Assembly: GCF_016894345.1 (NCBI RefSeq)
Contig: NZ_CP069798.1
Coordinates: forward strand, 124,001-188,000
Direction: 5' to 3'
DNA: 64,000 nt
DNA from: Paralysiella testudinis
Lineage (GTDB): Bacteria; Pseudomonadota; Gammaproteobacteria; Burkholderiales; Neisseriaceae
A program made the position numbers and the translations under genes. Every line of letters begins with the position of its first letter. Position 1 is the stretch's first letter. Shown one piece after another: positions 8,043 to 16,675 of this stretch. The notes under the pieces were generated by a model, which searched no databases, was not told the DNA's origin, and saw nothing but the letters and a program-made list of their open reading frames with translations.

Positions 8043-10409
8043 TCAACGCAAGCCTTTATCATACGGCAGCAGCCAAGTGGCCAGCAGCACATTCCATACC
8101 ACACCGATGGCCACCGCCAGCCCGAAACCGGCCACCGCCGGCGTAGCGCTAAATCCCAGTAACACAAACGAAATCAAGGTAGTGGCCGCCGCCAACAGCA
8201 TGCCGATTAAGCGCTCATGGCCGTCGTGCTTGGCGGTAGCAATATACAGCGCATAATCCACACCAATGGCCGACACCAGCAGCAAGCCGAACATGGCAAA
8301 CAAGCTCACCGGCTGCCCCAGCCAACCCAACACCGCCACCGTGAGCACCGCCGCGGCCAACGGCACCGCCAGCACCTGGCTGCCGCGCCGTCGCCCCAAT
8401 ATCGCCATCAATGCCAGCCATGCCAGCGCAAACGACACCAACTTCAGCCAAGCCGCCTGATTGCGGGTTTGGTGGAATAAGGTATTCAGCCGCGCCGGTT
8501 TGTCCACCCAGTGCACGCCCGCCACCGCTGCGGCCGCATCGCGCAAGGCGGCGGTGTCGTGCACGCCGTTCAAACGCACCATGCCGACAAAACGCCCCGG
8601 TGCCACCTGCCCCAAATACAAAGGCTGCCACGCTTGCGCCAAGGGATTATTCAGGCTGCCTGAAAGGCTTACCGGCGGCAAGGCGGCGGTTTGCAGCAAA
8701 GCTTGACGCATCGTTTCATCAGGCACGCCCAGTGCCGACATCTCTGCCCACAAGGCCGGTTGTGTCGCCATCTGGCGCAATTGGGCTTGCAATTGCCGCT
8801 GCGCCGCTTGCGGCAACACCCACTGGCTGAGCGATTGGAAACCGGCCAGGCTGCCTGAAGGCAAAGCGGCCAGCCGCTGGCTCAGTTTGGCATCGGCTTG
8901 CAGCAAGGCGTCTTCACTGTCCGCTTCAACTAAAAAAAACTGCCCCGCCGGCGCCACACCGCTGATGCGCCCTACGGCCTGCGCCTGCGCCAGCCATTGC
9001 GGCGACAAATGCACCCATTGGCGGATGTCGTCGTGCCAGTTGCTGCGCCACAAGCCTGCCAATGCCAACAGCAGCAGCGGCAGCAAGCCATAGCGCACGG
9101 CGCGTGTACGCCAACGCGGCAAGCGCTGTTGCCAGCCTTGCGCCCAAACCGCCAGCCACCGATTTGGCCGCGGCTGCCAGCGAGCAAACAAGGGCGGCAA
9201 CAGCAAAGCGGTGGCGGCAAACGCGCCCACCAAGGCCACCGCTGAAAACACCGCCGTTTGCCGCAACACCGGCAAGGGCGTGAACAGCAACAAGGCATAG
9301 CCGCTCACGGTGACCGCCAAACTCACCACAAACACCGGCAACACCTGCCGCAAAGCCGGGCGGGCACGCCATTGCGACGACAACACCGCCGGCGTGAGCC
9401 AGTGCAGCGGAAAATCAATCAGCACCCCGATTAAGCTGGTGCCAATCACCACGGTGAGCACGTGCACATGGCCGAACACCGCCACACAAGCCGCCAAGCC
9501 CAGCAGCACGCCGCAGGCCAGCGGCAACAGCAGCAATAAAATGCGCAGACGGCGGAACACCGCCAACAGCAGCAATAAAGTAAGCCCCACGCCCGCCATG
9601 CTCATCCAGCGGCTTTCGCGCTCGGCCGCTGCGCGTGCTTCAGCGGCAAATACCGCGCCACCGGCAATCTGCACCGTTTGCCCGCCCGCAGCGGCGGCTT
9701 GTTGCGTTTGTTGCAGCAGCGGCAACAGCGCGGTTTGCGCATCGGCCACGCCGCTGTTGGGCGGCAACTCTGCTCGCACCAACACCCAATGGCGGCCATC
9801 GTGTTCAGCCCACAACATGCCGCTGTGTTCGTCCCACTGCAAATGGCCGCTTTGTTGTATTTTGGGTAGCATGAAGCGGCTTAAGCCCAGCCAATCTTGC
9901 GTCGGCGGCAGCAGTGCCGGTGTGGCAAACGGATTGGCCATGTCTTCGGCACGCTGGCGAAAGTAGGCTGGCGCTTGCTGCGGCCATTGCGCCGCCACCT
10001 CGGCGGGCAATAAGGCCAGCCGCAACGGCAGTGCCGCCTGCCGCCAAGCGGCCATATCCGGCTGGGTACGCTCGGTCACACTTTCAAACACACCGCTTTG
10101 GCGCCACAGCGCCGCCAGTGCCGATGCGCCCGCTTCGGCATTTTCCCGCTCGGCCGCCCCCACCAGCATCACCATTTGGCGGTTGAGTGCCGCTTCGCTC
10201 TGCGCCTGGGCATTGCGCTCAACCACACCCATTTGCGCATCGGCGGGCAACAGCTCGGCCAAATCGGTAACCAGCAGGCTGTGCCGATGCGCCTGCACCG
10301 CCAGCAAAGCCAGCGCAACCAACACCAGCAGCACATAGGCTGCGGTGGCCAGCCTAGTCGGCCAGCGCACGGCGGGTGTCGGCAGCCAATGCCGGATTAA
10401 TGCGCACAC
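8043..10409 (-). CDS. APE cluster MMPL/RND-type exporter (ApeM-like)
   Basis: Large inner-membrane protein of up to 788 aa with the RND layout: one N-terminal helix, a periplasmic domain, a block of hydrophobic helices (residues about 265-420), a second periplasmic domain and a second block at the C-terminus. It is expected to move the APE lipid across or out of the inner membrane, probably handing over to the LolA-like carrier encoded just upstream. The start is uncertain. GTG at 10409 overlaps the carrier gene by 56 nt; GTG at 10370 would overlap by 17 nt and still keep the first membrane helix. Neither has a good ribosome site. Several DUS lie inside the gene. Confidence 0.85.
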   Translation of the reverse strand: MCALIRHWLPTPAVRWPTRLATAAYVLLVLVALALLAVQAHRHSLLVTDLAELLPADAQMGVVERNAQAQSEAALNRQMVMLVGAAERENAEAGASALAALWRQSGVFESVTERTQPDMAAWRQAALPLRLALLPAEVAAQWPQQAPAYFRQRAEDMANPFATPALLPPTQDWLGLSRFMLPKIQQSGHLQWDEHSGMLWAEHDGRHWVLVRAELPPNSGVADAQTALLPLLQQTQQAAAAGGQTVQIAGGAVFAAEARAAAERESRWMSMAGVGLTLLLLLAVFRRLRILLLLLPLACGVLLGLAACVAVFGHVHVLTVVIGTSLIGVLIDFPLHWLTPAVLSSQWRARPALRQVLPVFVVSLAVTVSGYALLLFTPLPVLRQTAVFSAVALVGAFAATALLLPPLFARWQPRPNRWLAVWAQGWQQRLPRWRTRAVRYGLLPLLLLALAGLWRSNWHDDIRQWVHLSPQWLAQAQAVGRISGVAPAGQFFLVEADSEDALLQADAKLSQRLAALPSGSLAGFQSLSQWVLPQAAQRQLQAQLRQMATQPALWAEMSALGVPDETMRQALLQTAALPPVSLSGSLNNPLAQAWQPLYLGQVAPGRFVGMVRLNGVHDTAALRDAAAAVAGVHWVDKPARLNTLFHQTRNQAAWLKLVSFALAWLALMAILGRRRGSQVLAVPLAAAVLTVAVLGWLGQPVSLFAMFGLLLVSAIGVDYALYIATAKHDGHERLIGMLLAAATTLISFVLLGFSATPAVAGFGLAVAIGVVWNVLLATWLLPYDKGLR

Positions 10410-10953
10410 GGCTAAAACGCATCACCGTTTTATCGCCCTGTTTTTCTTGCAGGGTAATTTGGCGCACCACATTATCGCCGGCAATGTCGATGCGGGTGAA
10501 AATCTGCTGCATCAGCGCGGTTTTGGGCGTGAGCACCAGCTGCCACGCTTGTTCAGTACCGCTTAAGCGCACCTCGAAATGCTGCTGCAAGCCTTGGGCA
10601 TTGCCGCCAAGCAAGTCGAGAAACAGCTGCATCTGCCGCTGCTGCCCGCCCCCGCCGCTTTGCCGCTGCCATGCTTTACCCGTCCATTGCCACACGCCAT
10701 CGGCACGCACGCGCAATTGTTGGGCAAACGGCTTTTGCATCTGCCACAACAAGGCGCGTTTCGGCTGCAACACAAATTCACCTTCGGTACGCAAGGGCTT
10801 GCCCAGCGAAGCCAAATAACGCTCTTGGGTAAAATCGCCCGCCACCGCCTGTGGCTGTTGCAGGCGCTGGCTCAAATCGGCCAAACCGAAGGCGTGGGCG
10901 CCCAAGCTGGCCATCAGCCAACACAGGCCAAACAGCCATTGCCAAAGTTTCAT
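10354..10953 (-). CDS. APE cluster LolA-like outer membrane lipid/lipoprotein carrier (ApeL-like)
   Basis: Periplasmic protein of 199 aa with a signal peptide ending near residue 20 (ASLGAHA). A LolA-type barrel follows: GDFTQERYLASLGKPLRTEG and FVLQPKRALLWQ are characteristic. ATG 10953 is preceded by GAAAGG. LolA relatives in APE clusters are proposed to ferry the aryl-polyene lipid through the periplasm. It lies between the thioesterase and the MMPL exporter genes, and the pairing with the exporter supports a transport role. Confidence 0.85.
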   Translation of the reverse strand: MKLWQWLFGLCWLMASLGAHAFGLADLSQRLQQPQAVAGDFTQERYLASLGKPLRTEGEFVLQPKRALLWQMQKPFAQQLRVRADGVWQWTGKAWQRQSGGGGQQRQMQLFLDLLGGNAQGLQQHFEVRLSGTEQAWQLVLTPKTALMQQIFTRIDIAGDNVVRQITLQEKQGDKTVMRFSRVRINPALAADTRRALAD

Positions 10954-10964
10954 CTGATTGCCTT

Positions 10965-11402
10965 TCAGGCAGCCTGAGCTGCCAAATAATGTTTTACCGC
11001 CTGCTGCCATGAATCCGGCGTTTGGAACTGCATTTCGCCGTTGTCCAAGCGCACGGCCACTTGGGTGGTGCTGGCGCGGGTGAGTTTGCGCCCGCTGTGG
11101 CTGTCGTAAATCACATAGTCCAATTTCAGGCAGCTTTCGTATTCCACCAGCTGCACTTCCACGCGGATTGGCTGGCCAAAACGCGCCGCTTGCACGTATT
11201 TGAGCTGCATCTGCACCACCGGCCAGCCGTGGCCGTGTGCGCGCATGGTGGTGTAGTTGTAGCCCAGCGCATCCAGAAACGCACAACGCGCCAGCTCCAA
11301 GTATTTCACATAATGGCCGTGCCAAACGATGTGCATGCTGTCGACATCGAAAAACGGCACCGTCAGCTCAGTGTTGTGGCGGCAATAAATGGTTTTGGCC
11401 AT
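10965..11402 (-). CDS. APE cluster acyl-CoA/ACP thioesterase (4HBT hotdog, ApeK-like)
   Basis: Single-hotdog thioesterase of the 4-hydroxybenzoyl-CoA/YbgC type, 145 aa from ATG 11402 (an in-frame ATG at 11426 lacks a ribosome site). The family motif FFDVDSMHIVWHGHYVKYLE is at the N-terminus, with the catalytic-type Asp in DVD. It may release or edit the polyene acyl chain, or clear mis-primed carrier protein. It overlaps the acyltransferase gene by 35 nt. A DUS inverted copy lies at its 3' end. Confidence 0.85.
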   Translation of the reverse strand: MAKTIYCRHNTELTVPFFDVDSMHIVWHGHYVKYLELARCAFLDALGYNYTTMRAHGHGWPVVQMQLKYVQAARFGQPIRVEVQLVEYESCLKLDYVIYDSHSGRKLTRASTTQVAVRLDNGEMQFQTPDSWQQAVKHYLAAQAA

Positions 11403-12339
11403 CGGCTTCGTCACCCCAGAAATCATAAAAATTAAACCATTGCAGCGGCACCACCGCGCATTCCGCCGCTAAGCGGTGGGCAAAGCTTTGCGCCAATGCG
11501 GCCACGGTGGCGGCGCGGGCTTGTTTGCGCCCGTCGGGCACGGCGCTGAAATGCTCCAAGCGCAAACGATATTGGCCGTTGATTTTGCTGCAAAACACAC
11601 TCACCAACGGCGCTTTGAGCAAACACGCCAACAGCCACGGCCCTTGCGGCATCAAGGCGCGCTGCCCTAAAAAGTCCACTGCCACGGTTTTTTCGCCGCG
11701 TACCGGCACTCGGTCGGCGGCAATGGCAATCCATTCACCCGCCTGCAAACGCCGGTGCAAATCCAGCATCAGCGCGGCATCCAAATCGCTGACTTGAATT
11801 AGGCGGATGTCGTTGGCACCGGCTTCTTTTAGGGCGCGGTTAAATGCTTCGGCATGGCGGCTGTGCACCAGTACATTGAGCACAAAGCCTTGGTGGTGAT
11901 CCACCAAAGCGCGGCACACTTCCATATTGCCCACATGCGAGCACACCAGCACATGGCCGTGGCCGCCACCGGCGGCGCTGCGGCGAACGGCGGCATACAC
12001 ATTGTCCGGGTCTTCCACCCGCAAATCGGCATAGCGGATTTGGCGCTGCCACACGGCAAAGCGGTCGGTAATGGCTTCGCCAAAGGTGACAAACTGGCGC
12101 CATACCGGCCTTTCAGGCAGCCTTAAATGCGGAAATGCCGCCGTTAAGCGTGCTTGATAACGGGCGATGTGGCGCCGCTGTGCCGGGGCAGTAAGGTAAA
12201 AATAAGCCACCACCACCCGCACGCACAGGCGCAACAGCCAAGCCGGGCAATGGCACACCAGCCACGCGGTGAGCCGCAAAAAAAACGGCGTGCCGCGCTC
12301 GGTTTGCGCTGCCCAGTGTTGCGGTTGGGCGGCGTTCAT
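11368..12339 (-). CDS. APE cluster lysophospholipid/LpxL-like acyltransferase
   Basis: Member of the LpxL/HtrB lauroyl-acyltransferase family, 323 aa. The ATG at 12339 is set by an ATGA overlap with the glycosyltransferase stop; the longer open frame to 12714 is a shadow of that gene. An N-terminal hydrophobic segment is followed by CSHVGNMEV, where LpxL proteins usually have HxGxWE, and by an ADRVPV segment. In some APE clusters I recall this domain fused behind the glycosyltransferase as one protein (ApeJ); here the two are separate, coupled genes. It probably transfers the polyene acyl chain to a lipid acceptor. Confidence 0.82.
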   Translation of the reverse strand: MNAAQPQHWAAQTERGTPFFLRLTAWLVCHCPAWLLRLCVRVVVAYFYLTAPAQRRHIARYQARLTAAFPHLRLPERPVWRQFVTFGEAITDRFAVWQRQIRYADLRVEDPDNVYAAVRRSAAGGGHGHVLVCSHVGNMEVCRALVDHHQGFVLNVLVHSRHAEAFNRALKEAGANDIRLIQVSDLDAALMLDLHRRLQAGEWIAIAADRVPVRGEKTVAVDFLGQRALMPQGPWLLACLLKAPLVSVFCSKINGQYRLRLEHFSAVPDGRKQARAATVAALAQSFAHRLAAECAVVPLQWFNFYDFWGDEADGQNHLLPPQH

Positions 12340-13055
12340 GGTTTGCCGCCCATGCGTTGCCACAACATGGCAAAAAACAGCCGTGCATGCATTTTGGAAA
12401 TCAGCCAGTTGTCGCGCCAAACACGAAAATGCGACACGCCTTGGGCGCTGTAACGCACAGGCGTGGGCACCCATACCATCGGCACACCGGCCCAATAGAG
12501 GCGCACCAGAATATCGGTGTCGAAATCCATGCGCTCGCCCATTGGGTGGCGCTGCATCAAGGCTTGCACCGGCGCCAAGGGATAAAGGCGGAAACCGCAC
12601 ATGCCGTCGCGGATATCGTGGCTGCCGGTGTTCACCCAAATCCAAAAATTGGTGATTTTGCGGCCATAGAGCCGTGATTTGGGCGCATCCGCACCATACA
12701 CCGGCTCGGCACACACCACTGCTTCAGGCTGTCTGAACGCGGCTTGCAGCAATTTTTGCGCATCGGCCAATTGGTGTTGGGCGTCGGCATCCACCTGCAA
12801 CACGTGGCTGTGACCAGCGGCGGCCGCAGCGGTAAAGCCGCTTTTTACTGCCGCACCTTTGCCGCCGTTTTGTGCCCGCCACACCACTTGGATTTGCGCA
12901 TCGGCGGCGGCCAAATCGCGTAATATTTGCTGCGCGGCAGGCTCGGAGCCATCGTCCACAATCAGCACAGGCAGGCCTTGCGCGCGCATCGCCTGCGCCA
13001 CTTGCCCCACGGTGGCGGCATGGTTGTAATGCGGAATTAAGGCCACCACGTTCAT
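12336..13055 (-). CDS. APE cluster family 2 glycosyltransferase
   Basis: GT-A fold transferase of 239 aa. The N-terminal ALIPHYNHAATV and VLIVDDGSEP motifs are typical of GT2, and a DXD-like metal site reads QVDADAQ. The acceptor region MDFDTDILVRLYWAG resembles dolichol-phosphate-mannose-synthase-like enzymes. It is joined by ATGA overlaps both to the ligase gene upstream and to the acyltransferase downstream. It may build the sugar or lipid head to which the polyene is attached, which is inference from the cluster. Confidence 0.88.
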   Translation of the reverse strand: MNVVALIPHYNHAATVGQVAQAMRAQGLPVLIVDDGSEPAAQQILRDLAAADAQIQVVWRAQNGGKGAAVKSGFTAAAAAGHSHVLQVDADAQHQLADAQKLLQAAFRQPEAVVCAEPVYGADAPKSRLYGRKITNFWIWVNTGSHDIRDGMCGFRLYPLAPVQALMQRHPMGERMDFDTDILVRLYWAGVPMVWVPTPVRYSAQGVSHFRVWRDNWLISKMHARLFFAMLWQRMGGKP

Positions 13056-14770
13056 GCCTGCTTATCCTTTGTACTGGCAAACACCACGCGGCCGCTGGCG
13101 CACACGGCGCTGCCGTTATCCAGCTTAAACAGCAGTTTTTGCTTGTCGGCTTGCCAGTGCAAGTGCAGATTCACCGTATCGGCCGGGCGCAAAAACTGTT
13201 GGTATTTGAGGTTTTCCACCCGCGCTACCGGCGCAGCCAAGCCCAAAGCCTGGCGGGCTTGCGCCAGCGCCCATTGCAATTGCACCACGCCAGGCACCAG
13301 CGGAAAGGTGTCGAAATGGCCACTGAAATAGCGTAAATCCAGCGGCACCACGGCGTGAAAATGCATTTCGTCGGCATGGTCGCATTGGCCGGGCTGCCAA
13401 AGCGGCGCCAGCGGGCGTTGCGCCAAAGCGGCGCTAAAATCGGCCGCCGCCAGCTTACCTTGGCTGTTGCGTGGCAAAGTGGTATCGAAACGCCAATGGC
13501 GCGGCCTGGCCACCGCATCTTGGCTGTGCGCCAGCTGTTGCTGCAAAGCCGCCACCACCGCAGCGCGGCCTTGTGCGCACCAAGCGGCCACACCGGCGCC
13601 ATTGAGCGCCACCCATGCCGCCACCCGCCGCCGCGTTGGGTGTACGCCGCAATGGGCATCGGCCACCCACGGGTGTTGCAGCAGGCTGTGCTCGATTTGG
13701 GTGAGCGACACGCGTTTATCGGCCAGCTTAATGATGCGGTCTTGACGCCCCAGCAGTTCAAAGCTGTTTGCATCGGCGCTGATTTGCACCGCATCGGCGG
13801 TTTGCTGCCAGCCGCCGCTCCACGGCGACTGCACCCGCAACACGCCTTCGGCATCGGTTTCGTGCGCCAGCGCGGCAAAAAAACGCCACGGCTGCGGATA
13901 TCGCCGCTGGGCAATCACCCCGGTTTCGGTGCTGCCGTAAATTTCCTGCACCGCTTGCGGCAAACGGCTGGCCAACGCCGCCGCGGTCGTTTCCGGCAAG
14001 GCGCCACCGGCACTAAACACCTGCACCACTTGGGCGGCCAAGTTTTCAGGCAGCCCATGGGTGGCCAGCGCGGTAAGCAAGGTGGGGCTGGCCACCCACA
14101 CGCAAGGCCCCACCGCCGCCGTGGCTTCCAGCAGGCTTTCCGGATAAACGCATTGTTGGCGCCACAGCGGCCAACCCGCACACAGCGCCAACACAATGCG
14201 GAAAGTAAGCCCATACAGATGTTGCGGCGCCACGCTGCCCACCACCACGGTGCCCGGCGCGGGCAAAGCCCACGTTTGCTGCAAGGCGGTGGCTTCGGCC
14301 TGCAATTGCGCCAGAGTTTTGCTCACCACCTGAGCTTGGCCGCTGGAGCCGGAGGTTTTCAAATATACCGGCATATCTAGGCACAACGGCGTTTCACGGC
14401 CGTAAAGGCTGCCTGAAAGCGCCGTTTCGCTGTTTTCATCCCAACACCACATCGGTTTGGCGGCTTCAGGCAGCGCCACATCGGCCAGCCACACATCGGC
14501 AGCGTCATCCGCCCATTGGCGGTTGTCTGCCGCCAGATTGGGCGGTAGATAAACCGCTACGCGGGCATGGGCGCAGGCGAGCAAGGCGCTGGCAAACCGG
14601 GCGGCATCGTCAAACCACAAGGCGGCGCTGCGATGCTTGGCCGCCTGCAGGCGTGCACTCAGGCTTAAGGCGGCCTGCACAAAATCGGCACGCGGCCAAT
14701 GGGGTGCCACCGCCACCGGTGGTGCCGCTTCGTTACTGTTTTGCAACAGCTGCGCAAAATCACAGCCCAT
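13052..14770 (-). CDS. APE cluster acyl-ACP/CoA ligase fused to a FabA/FabZ-like dehydratase (ApeH-ApeI fusion)
   Basis: Two-domain protein of 572 aa. Residues about 1-450 are an AMP-forming ligase: P-loop LKTSGSSGQAQV, YGSTETGVI and the hinge LLGRQDRIIKLADKRV. Residues about 455-560 are a hotdog dehydratase: MHFHAVVPLDLRYFSGHF, then VPGVVQLQWAL, the FabZ-type active-site layout. In E. coli-type clusters these are separate proteins, ApeH (which activates the aromatic starter) and ApeI (dehydratase). Fusion would place starter loading and dehydration in one polypeptide. ATG 14770 has AAGGGA upstream. Confidence 0.87.
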   Translation of the reverse strand: MGCDFAQLLQNSNEAAPPVAVAPHWPRADFVQAALSLSARLQAAKHRSAALWFDDAARFASALLACAHARVAVYLPPNLAADNRQWADDAADVWLADVALPEAAKPMWCWDENSETALSGSLYGRETPLCLDMPVYLKTSGSSGQAQVVSKTLAQLQAEATALQQTWALPAPGTVVVGSVAPQHLYGLTFRIVLALCAGWPLWRQQCVYPESLLEATAAVGPCVWVASPTLLTALATHGLPENLAAQVVQVFSAGGALPETTAAALASRLPQAVQEIYGSTETGVIAQRRYPQPWRFFAALAHETDAEGVLRVQSPWSGGWQQTADAVQISADANSFELLGRQDRIIKLADKRVSLTQIEHSLLQHPWVADAHCGVHPTRRRVAAWVALNGAGVAAWCAQGRAAVVAALQQQLAHSQDAVARPRHWRFDTTLPRNSQGKLAAADFSAALAQRPLAPLWQPGQCDHADEMHFHAVVPLDLRYFSGHFDTFPLVPGVVQLQWALAQARQALGLAAPVARVENLKYQQFLRPADTVNLHLHWQADKQKLLFKLDNGSAVCASGRVVFASTKDKQA

Positions 14771-14804
14771 ACTTCCCTTATCTTTCTTCTTGATTTAATG
14801 CAGC

Positions 14805-15404
14805 CTAATGCCCCTCAGCCGCGCCATGCACATGCCGCAAGCGGCGGCGACACAGCCACTCGAGCACAAACAAAACGCCCATCAGCACATAAGCCAACAC
14901 ACCGGTATACCATGCCCACGCCTGCCAGGCTTGGGCCAATACCAAAGCTGCGGCAACACCGCCGTTGAATACAAAAAAAGCACACCACACTTGGGTGACG
15001 CGGCGGGTGTAAGCCACGGCAGCGGCAGGCAAATCCGGCTCACGTAAGCGTGCCAGCCGCTCAATCAGGCTTTGGCGGGTAAACAGGCTGCCGCCAAACA
15101 ACAGCAACATCAAGCCGCTCATGCCCACCGGATACCAATACATCGCCGCCGGTTGGTTGAGCAGCCACGCTGCGGCAAAAAAAACCGCCACCACGGCGGC
15201 CACGGCACGTTGCCCGCCGGTGGGCGCCCACCAAGCACGCAATATCCACACGGCGGCCATGGCCAATGCCAGCCAGCCAAACAAGCCGCGCTCACGCCCC
15301 CAATACCACAGCAGCGGATAGCACACGCTAATCAGCGGCAGCAATACGGCCAGCACGCGGCTGGCCGGCCGGTTTATGGATTGGCGCTGCAGATTTTCTG
15401 CCAT
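14805..15404 (-). CDS. APE cluster COG4648-type integral membrane protein (ApeG-like)
   Basis: Membrane protein of 199 aa with five to six hydrophobic segments (about residues 17-36, 38-58, 65-82, 88-105, 137-158 and 164-185). It resembles the COG4648 proteins found next to the ligase in APE clusters. No catalytic motif is visible. It overlaps the second acyl carrier gene by 31 nt. Lipid-linked transfer or scaffolding at the membrane is a guess. Confidence 0.8.
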   Translation of the reverse strand: MAENLQRQSINRPASRVLAVLLPLISVCYPLLWYWGRERGLFGWLALAMAAVWILRAWWAPTGGQRAVAAVVAVFFAAAWLLNQPAAMYWYPVGMSGLMLLLFGGSLFTRQSLIERLARLREPDLPAAAVAYTRRVTQVWCAFFVFNGGVAAALVLAQAWQAWAWYTGVLAYVLMGVLFVLEWLCRRRLRHVHGAAEGH

Positions 15405-15631
15405 ACCGCTTCCACCACATCATCCACCGTGCGCACACTGCGAAAATCATCGGCCAGCAGTTTATGGCCGGTTTGGCGTTTGATGTGGTCGATTAAATCG
15501 ATGGCGTCGATGCTGTCGATTTCCAAATCTTCATACAGATTGGCCGTGGGCGTGATGCGCTGCGGCTCGATTTCAAATAATTCCACCAACGCATCGCCAA
15601 GCATGGTGTTGATGTTATCGCGGGTTAACAT
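15374..15631 (-). CDS. APE cluster acyl carrier protein 2 (ApeF-like)
   Basis: Acyl carrier protein of 85 aa. The phosphopantetheine serine is in LEIDSIDAIDLI, the usual D-S-(I/L) motif at about residue 40. The start is ATG 15631 with AGGAAA upstream; the longer frame to 15832 is spurious. It follows the first carrier gene by 13 nt. In APE synthesis two carrier proteins work with different partners. No phosphopantetheinyl transferase is encoded in the cluster, so a cellular one must serve. Confidence 0.9.
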   Translation of the reverse strand: MLTRDNINTMLGDALVELFEIEPQRITPTANLYEDLEIDSIDAIDLIDHIKRQTGHKLLADDFRSVRTVDDVVEAVWQKICSANP

Positions 15632-15644
15632 GATGCTTTTCCTT

Positions 15645-15908
15645 TCAGGCAGCCTGTTGTGCGGCCACAAACGCCGCCAAGGTGGCCACACTGCGGAAAT
15701 GTTCACGCAAGGCATTGCTGTCGTTTTCCATCTGAAAGCCAAACGCCTTTTGAATCGCCAAGCCCAACTCCAGCGCATCCACCGAATCCAGCCCCAAGCC
15801 TTCGTCGCCAAACAACGGCGCTTCGCTGTCAATGTCGGCCGGGGTAATGTCTTCCAGCCCCAGGCTGTCGATAATCAATACTTTAATTTGCTGTTGTAAG
15901 TCGTTCAT
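15645..15908 (-). CDS. APE cluster acyl carrier protein 1 (ApeE-like)
   Basis: Acyl carrier protein of 87 aa with the attachment motif GLGLDSVDALEL near residue 41 and the acidic helix II typical of the family. It shares an ATGA overlap with the upstream acyltransferase gene (stop 15905-15907, start 15908). It is distinct in sequence from the second carrier at 15374-15631. Confidence 0.92.
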   Translation of the reverse strand: MNDLQQQIKVLIIDSLGLEDITPADIDSEAPLFGDEGLGLDSVDALELGLAIQKAFGFQMENDSNALREHFRSVATLAAFVAAQQAA

Positions 15909-16675
15909 GTGTGGGTTTCCCGATTAAAATAGTCTTCCAAATATTGGTTGAGCCGCCGCGAGGCAATCGGCAACGGTTTTTGCGCCAGCCAGTCTTGCGG
16001 GTAGATGTCTTCCCCTACGCTGATCTGATAACAAATCTTAACCTTGGGTATTTTATACCAAGGCTGGCCTTTTTTGAAATTAGGCGGGCTCATGCGGATC
16101 ACCACCGGCGTAATCACCGCCGCGCTGCGCAGCCCCAGCGATACTGCGCCGCGGTGCAGCCGCACCTGCCCATCCCAGCCGGTGCGCGTGCCTTCGGGGA
16201 AAATCAGCAGGCTTTGGCCGCCCTTGAGCACCGCATCCACTTCTTCCAGCAAGGCTTCCGATTCGTCGTTGGGGATATAGGCGCAGGCTTTAATGGGGCT
16301 AATCATCACCGGATTGGTTTGCAAATCTTTTTTCACCACACAATTCACATCGCGCACATAGCCCACCATAAACAGCACATCCAGCAAAGAGGGGTGGTTG
16401 GCCAAAATAAGCTGTCCCGGCCTGCCCAGCCGCTCAAAGCCGCGCAATTCATACGACAACACCCCAGCCAGCGCCAAATAACGCACAAAAAACCGCCACA
16501 CCGCCGCCACCAAACGCCGCGCCCGGCGCTGACGCGGCAGATTACCGGCGGTGCTCACCACAGTATAAGGTAACAAAACCAATTTAAATAGCAGGCCGAC
16601 CACGCCAAACACCACAAAGCCCAGCAAGGTGAAGACAAAGCGGCGTAACCAGTCTAGCTGTTGCATGGGTTTCAT
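15905..16675 (-). CDS. APE cluster 1-acyl-glycerol-3-phosphate acyltransferase-like protein (PlsC family, ApeD-like)
   Basis: PlsC-family acyltransferase of 256 aa from ATG 16675, set by an ATGA overlap with the preceding gene (stop at 16672). An N-terminal membrane segment (about residues 10-35) is followed by the catalytic NHPSLLD (HX4D) and the FPEGTRT motif. It probably acylates a glycerol or glycerophospholipid acceptor during assembly of the APE lipid. The longer open frame to 16777 is not used. Confidence 0.88.
   Translation of the reverse strand: MKPMQQLDWLRRFVFTLLGFVVFGVVGLLFKLVLLPYTVVSTAGNLPRQRRARRLVAAVWRFFVRYLALAGVLSYELRGFERLGRPGQLILANHPSLLDVLFMVGYVRDVNCVVKKDLQTNPVMISPIKACAYIPNDESEALLEEVDAVLKGGQSLLIFPEGTRTGWDGQVRLHRGAVSLGLRSAAVITPVVIRMSPPNFKKGQPWYKIPKVKICYQISVGEDIYPQDWLAQKPLPIASRRLNQYLEDYFNRETHT

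Noticed and set aside
11427..12714. Acyltransferase frame extended over the glycosyltransferase gene
   Set aside because: The ATGA junction at 12336-12339 and family length fix the start at 12339.
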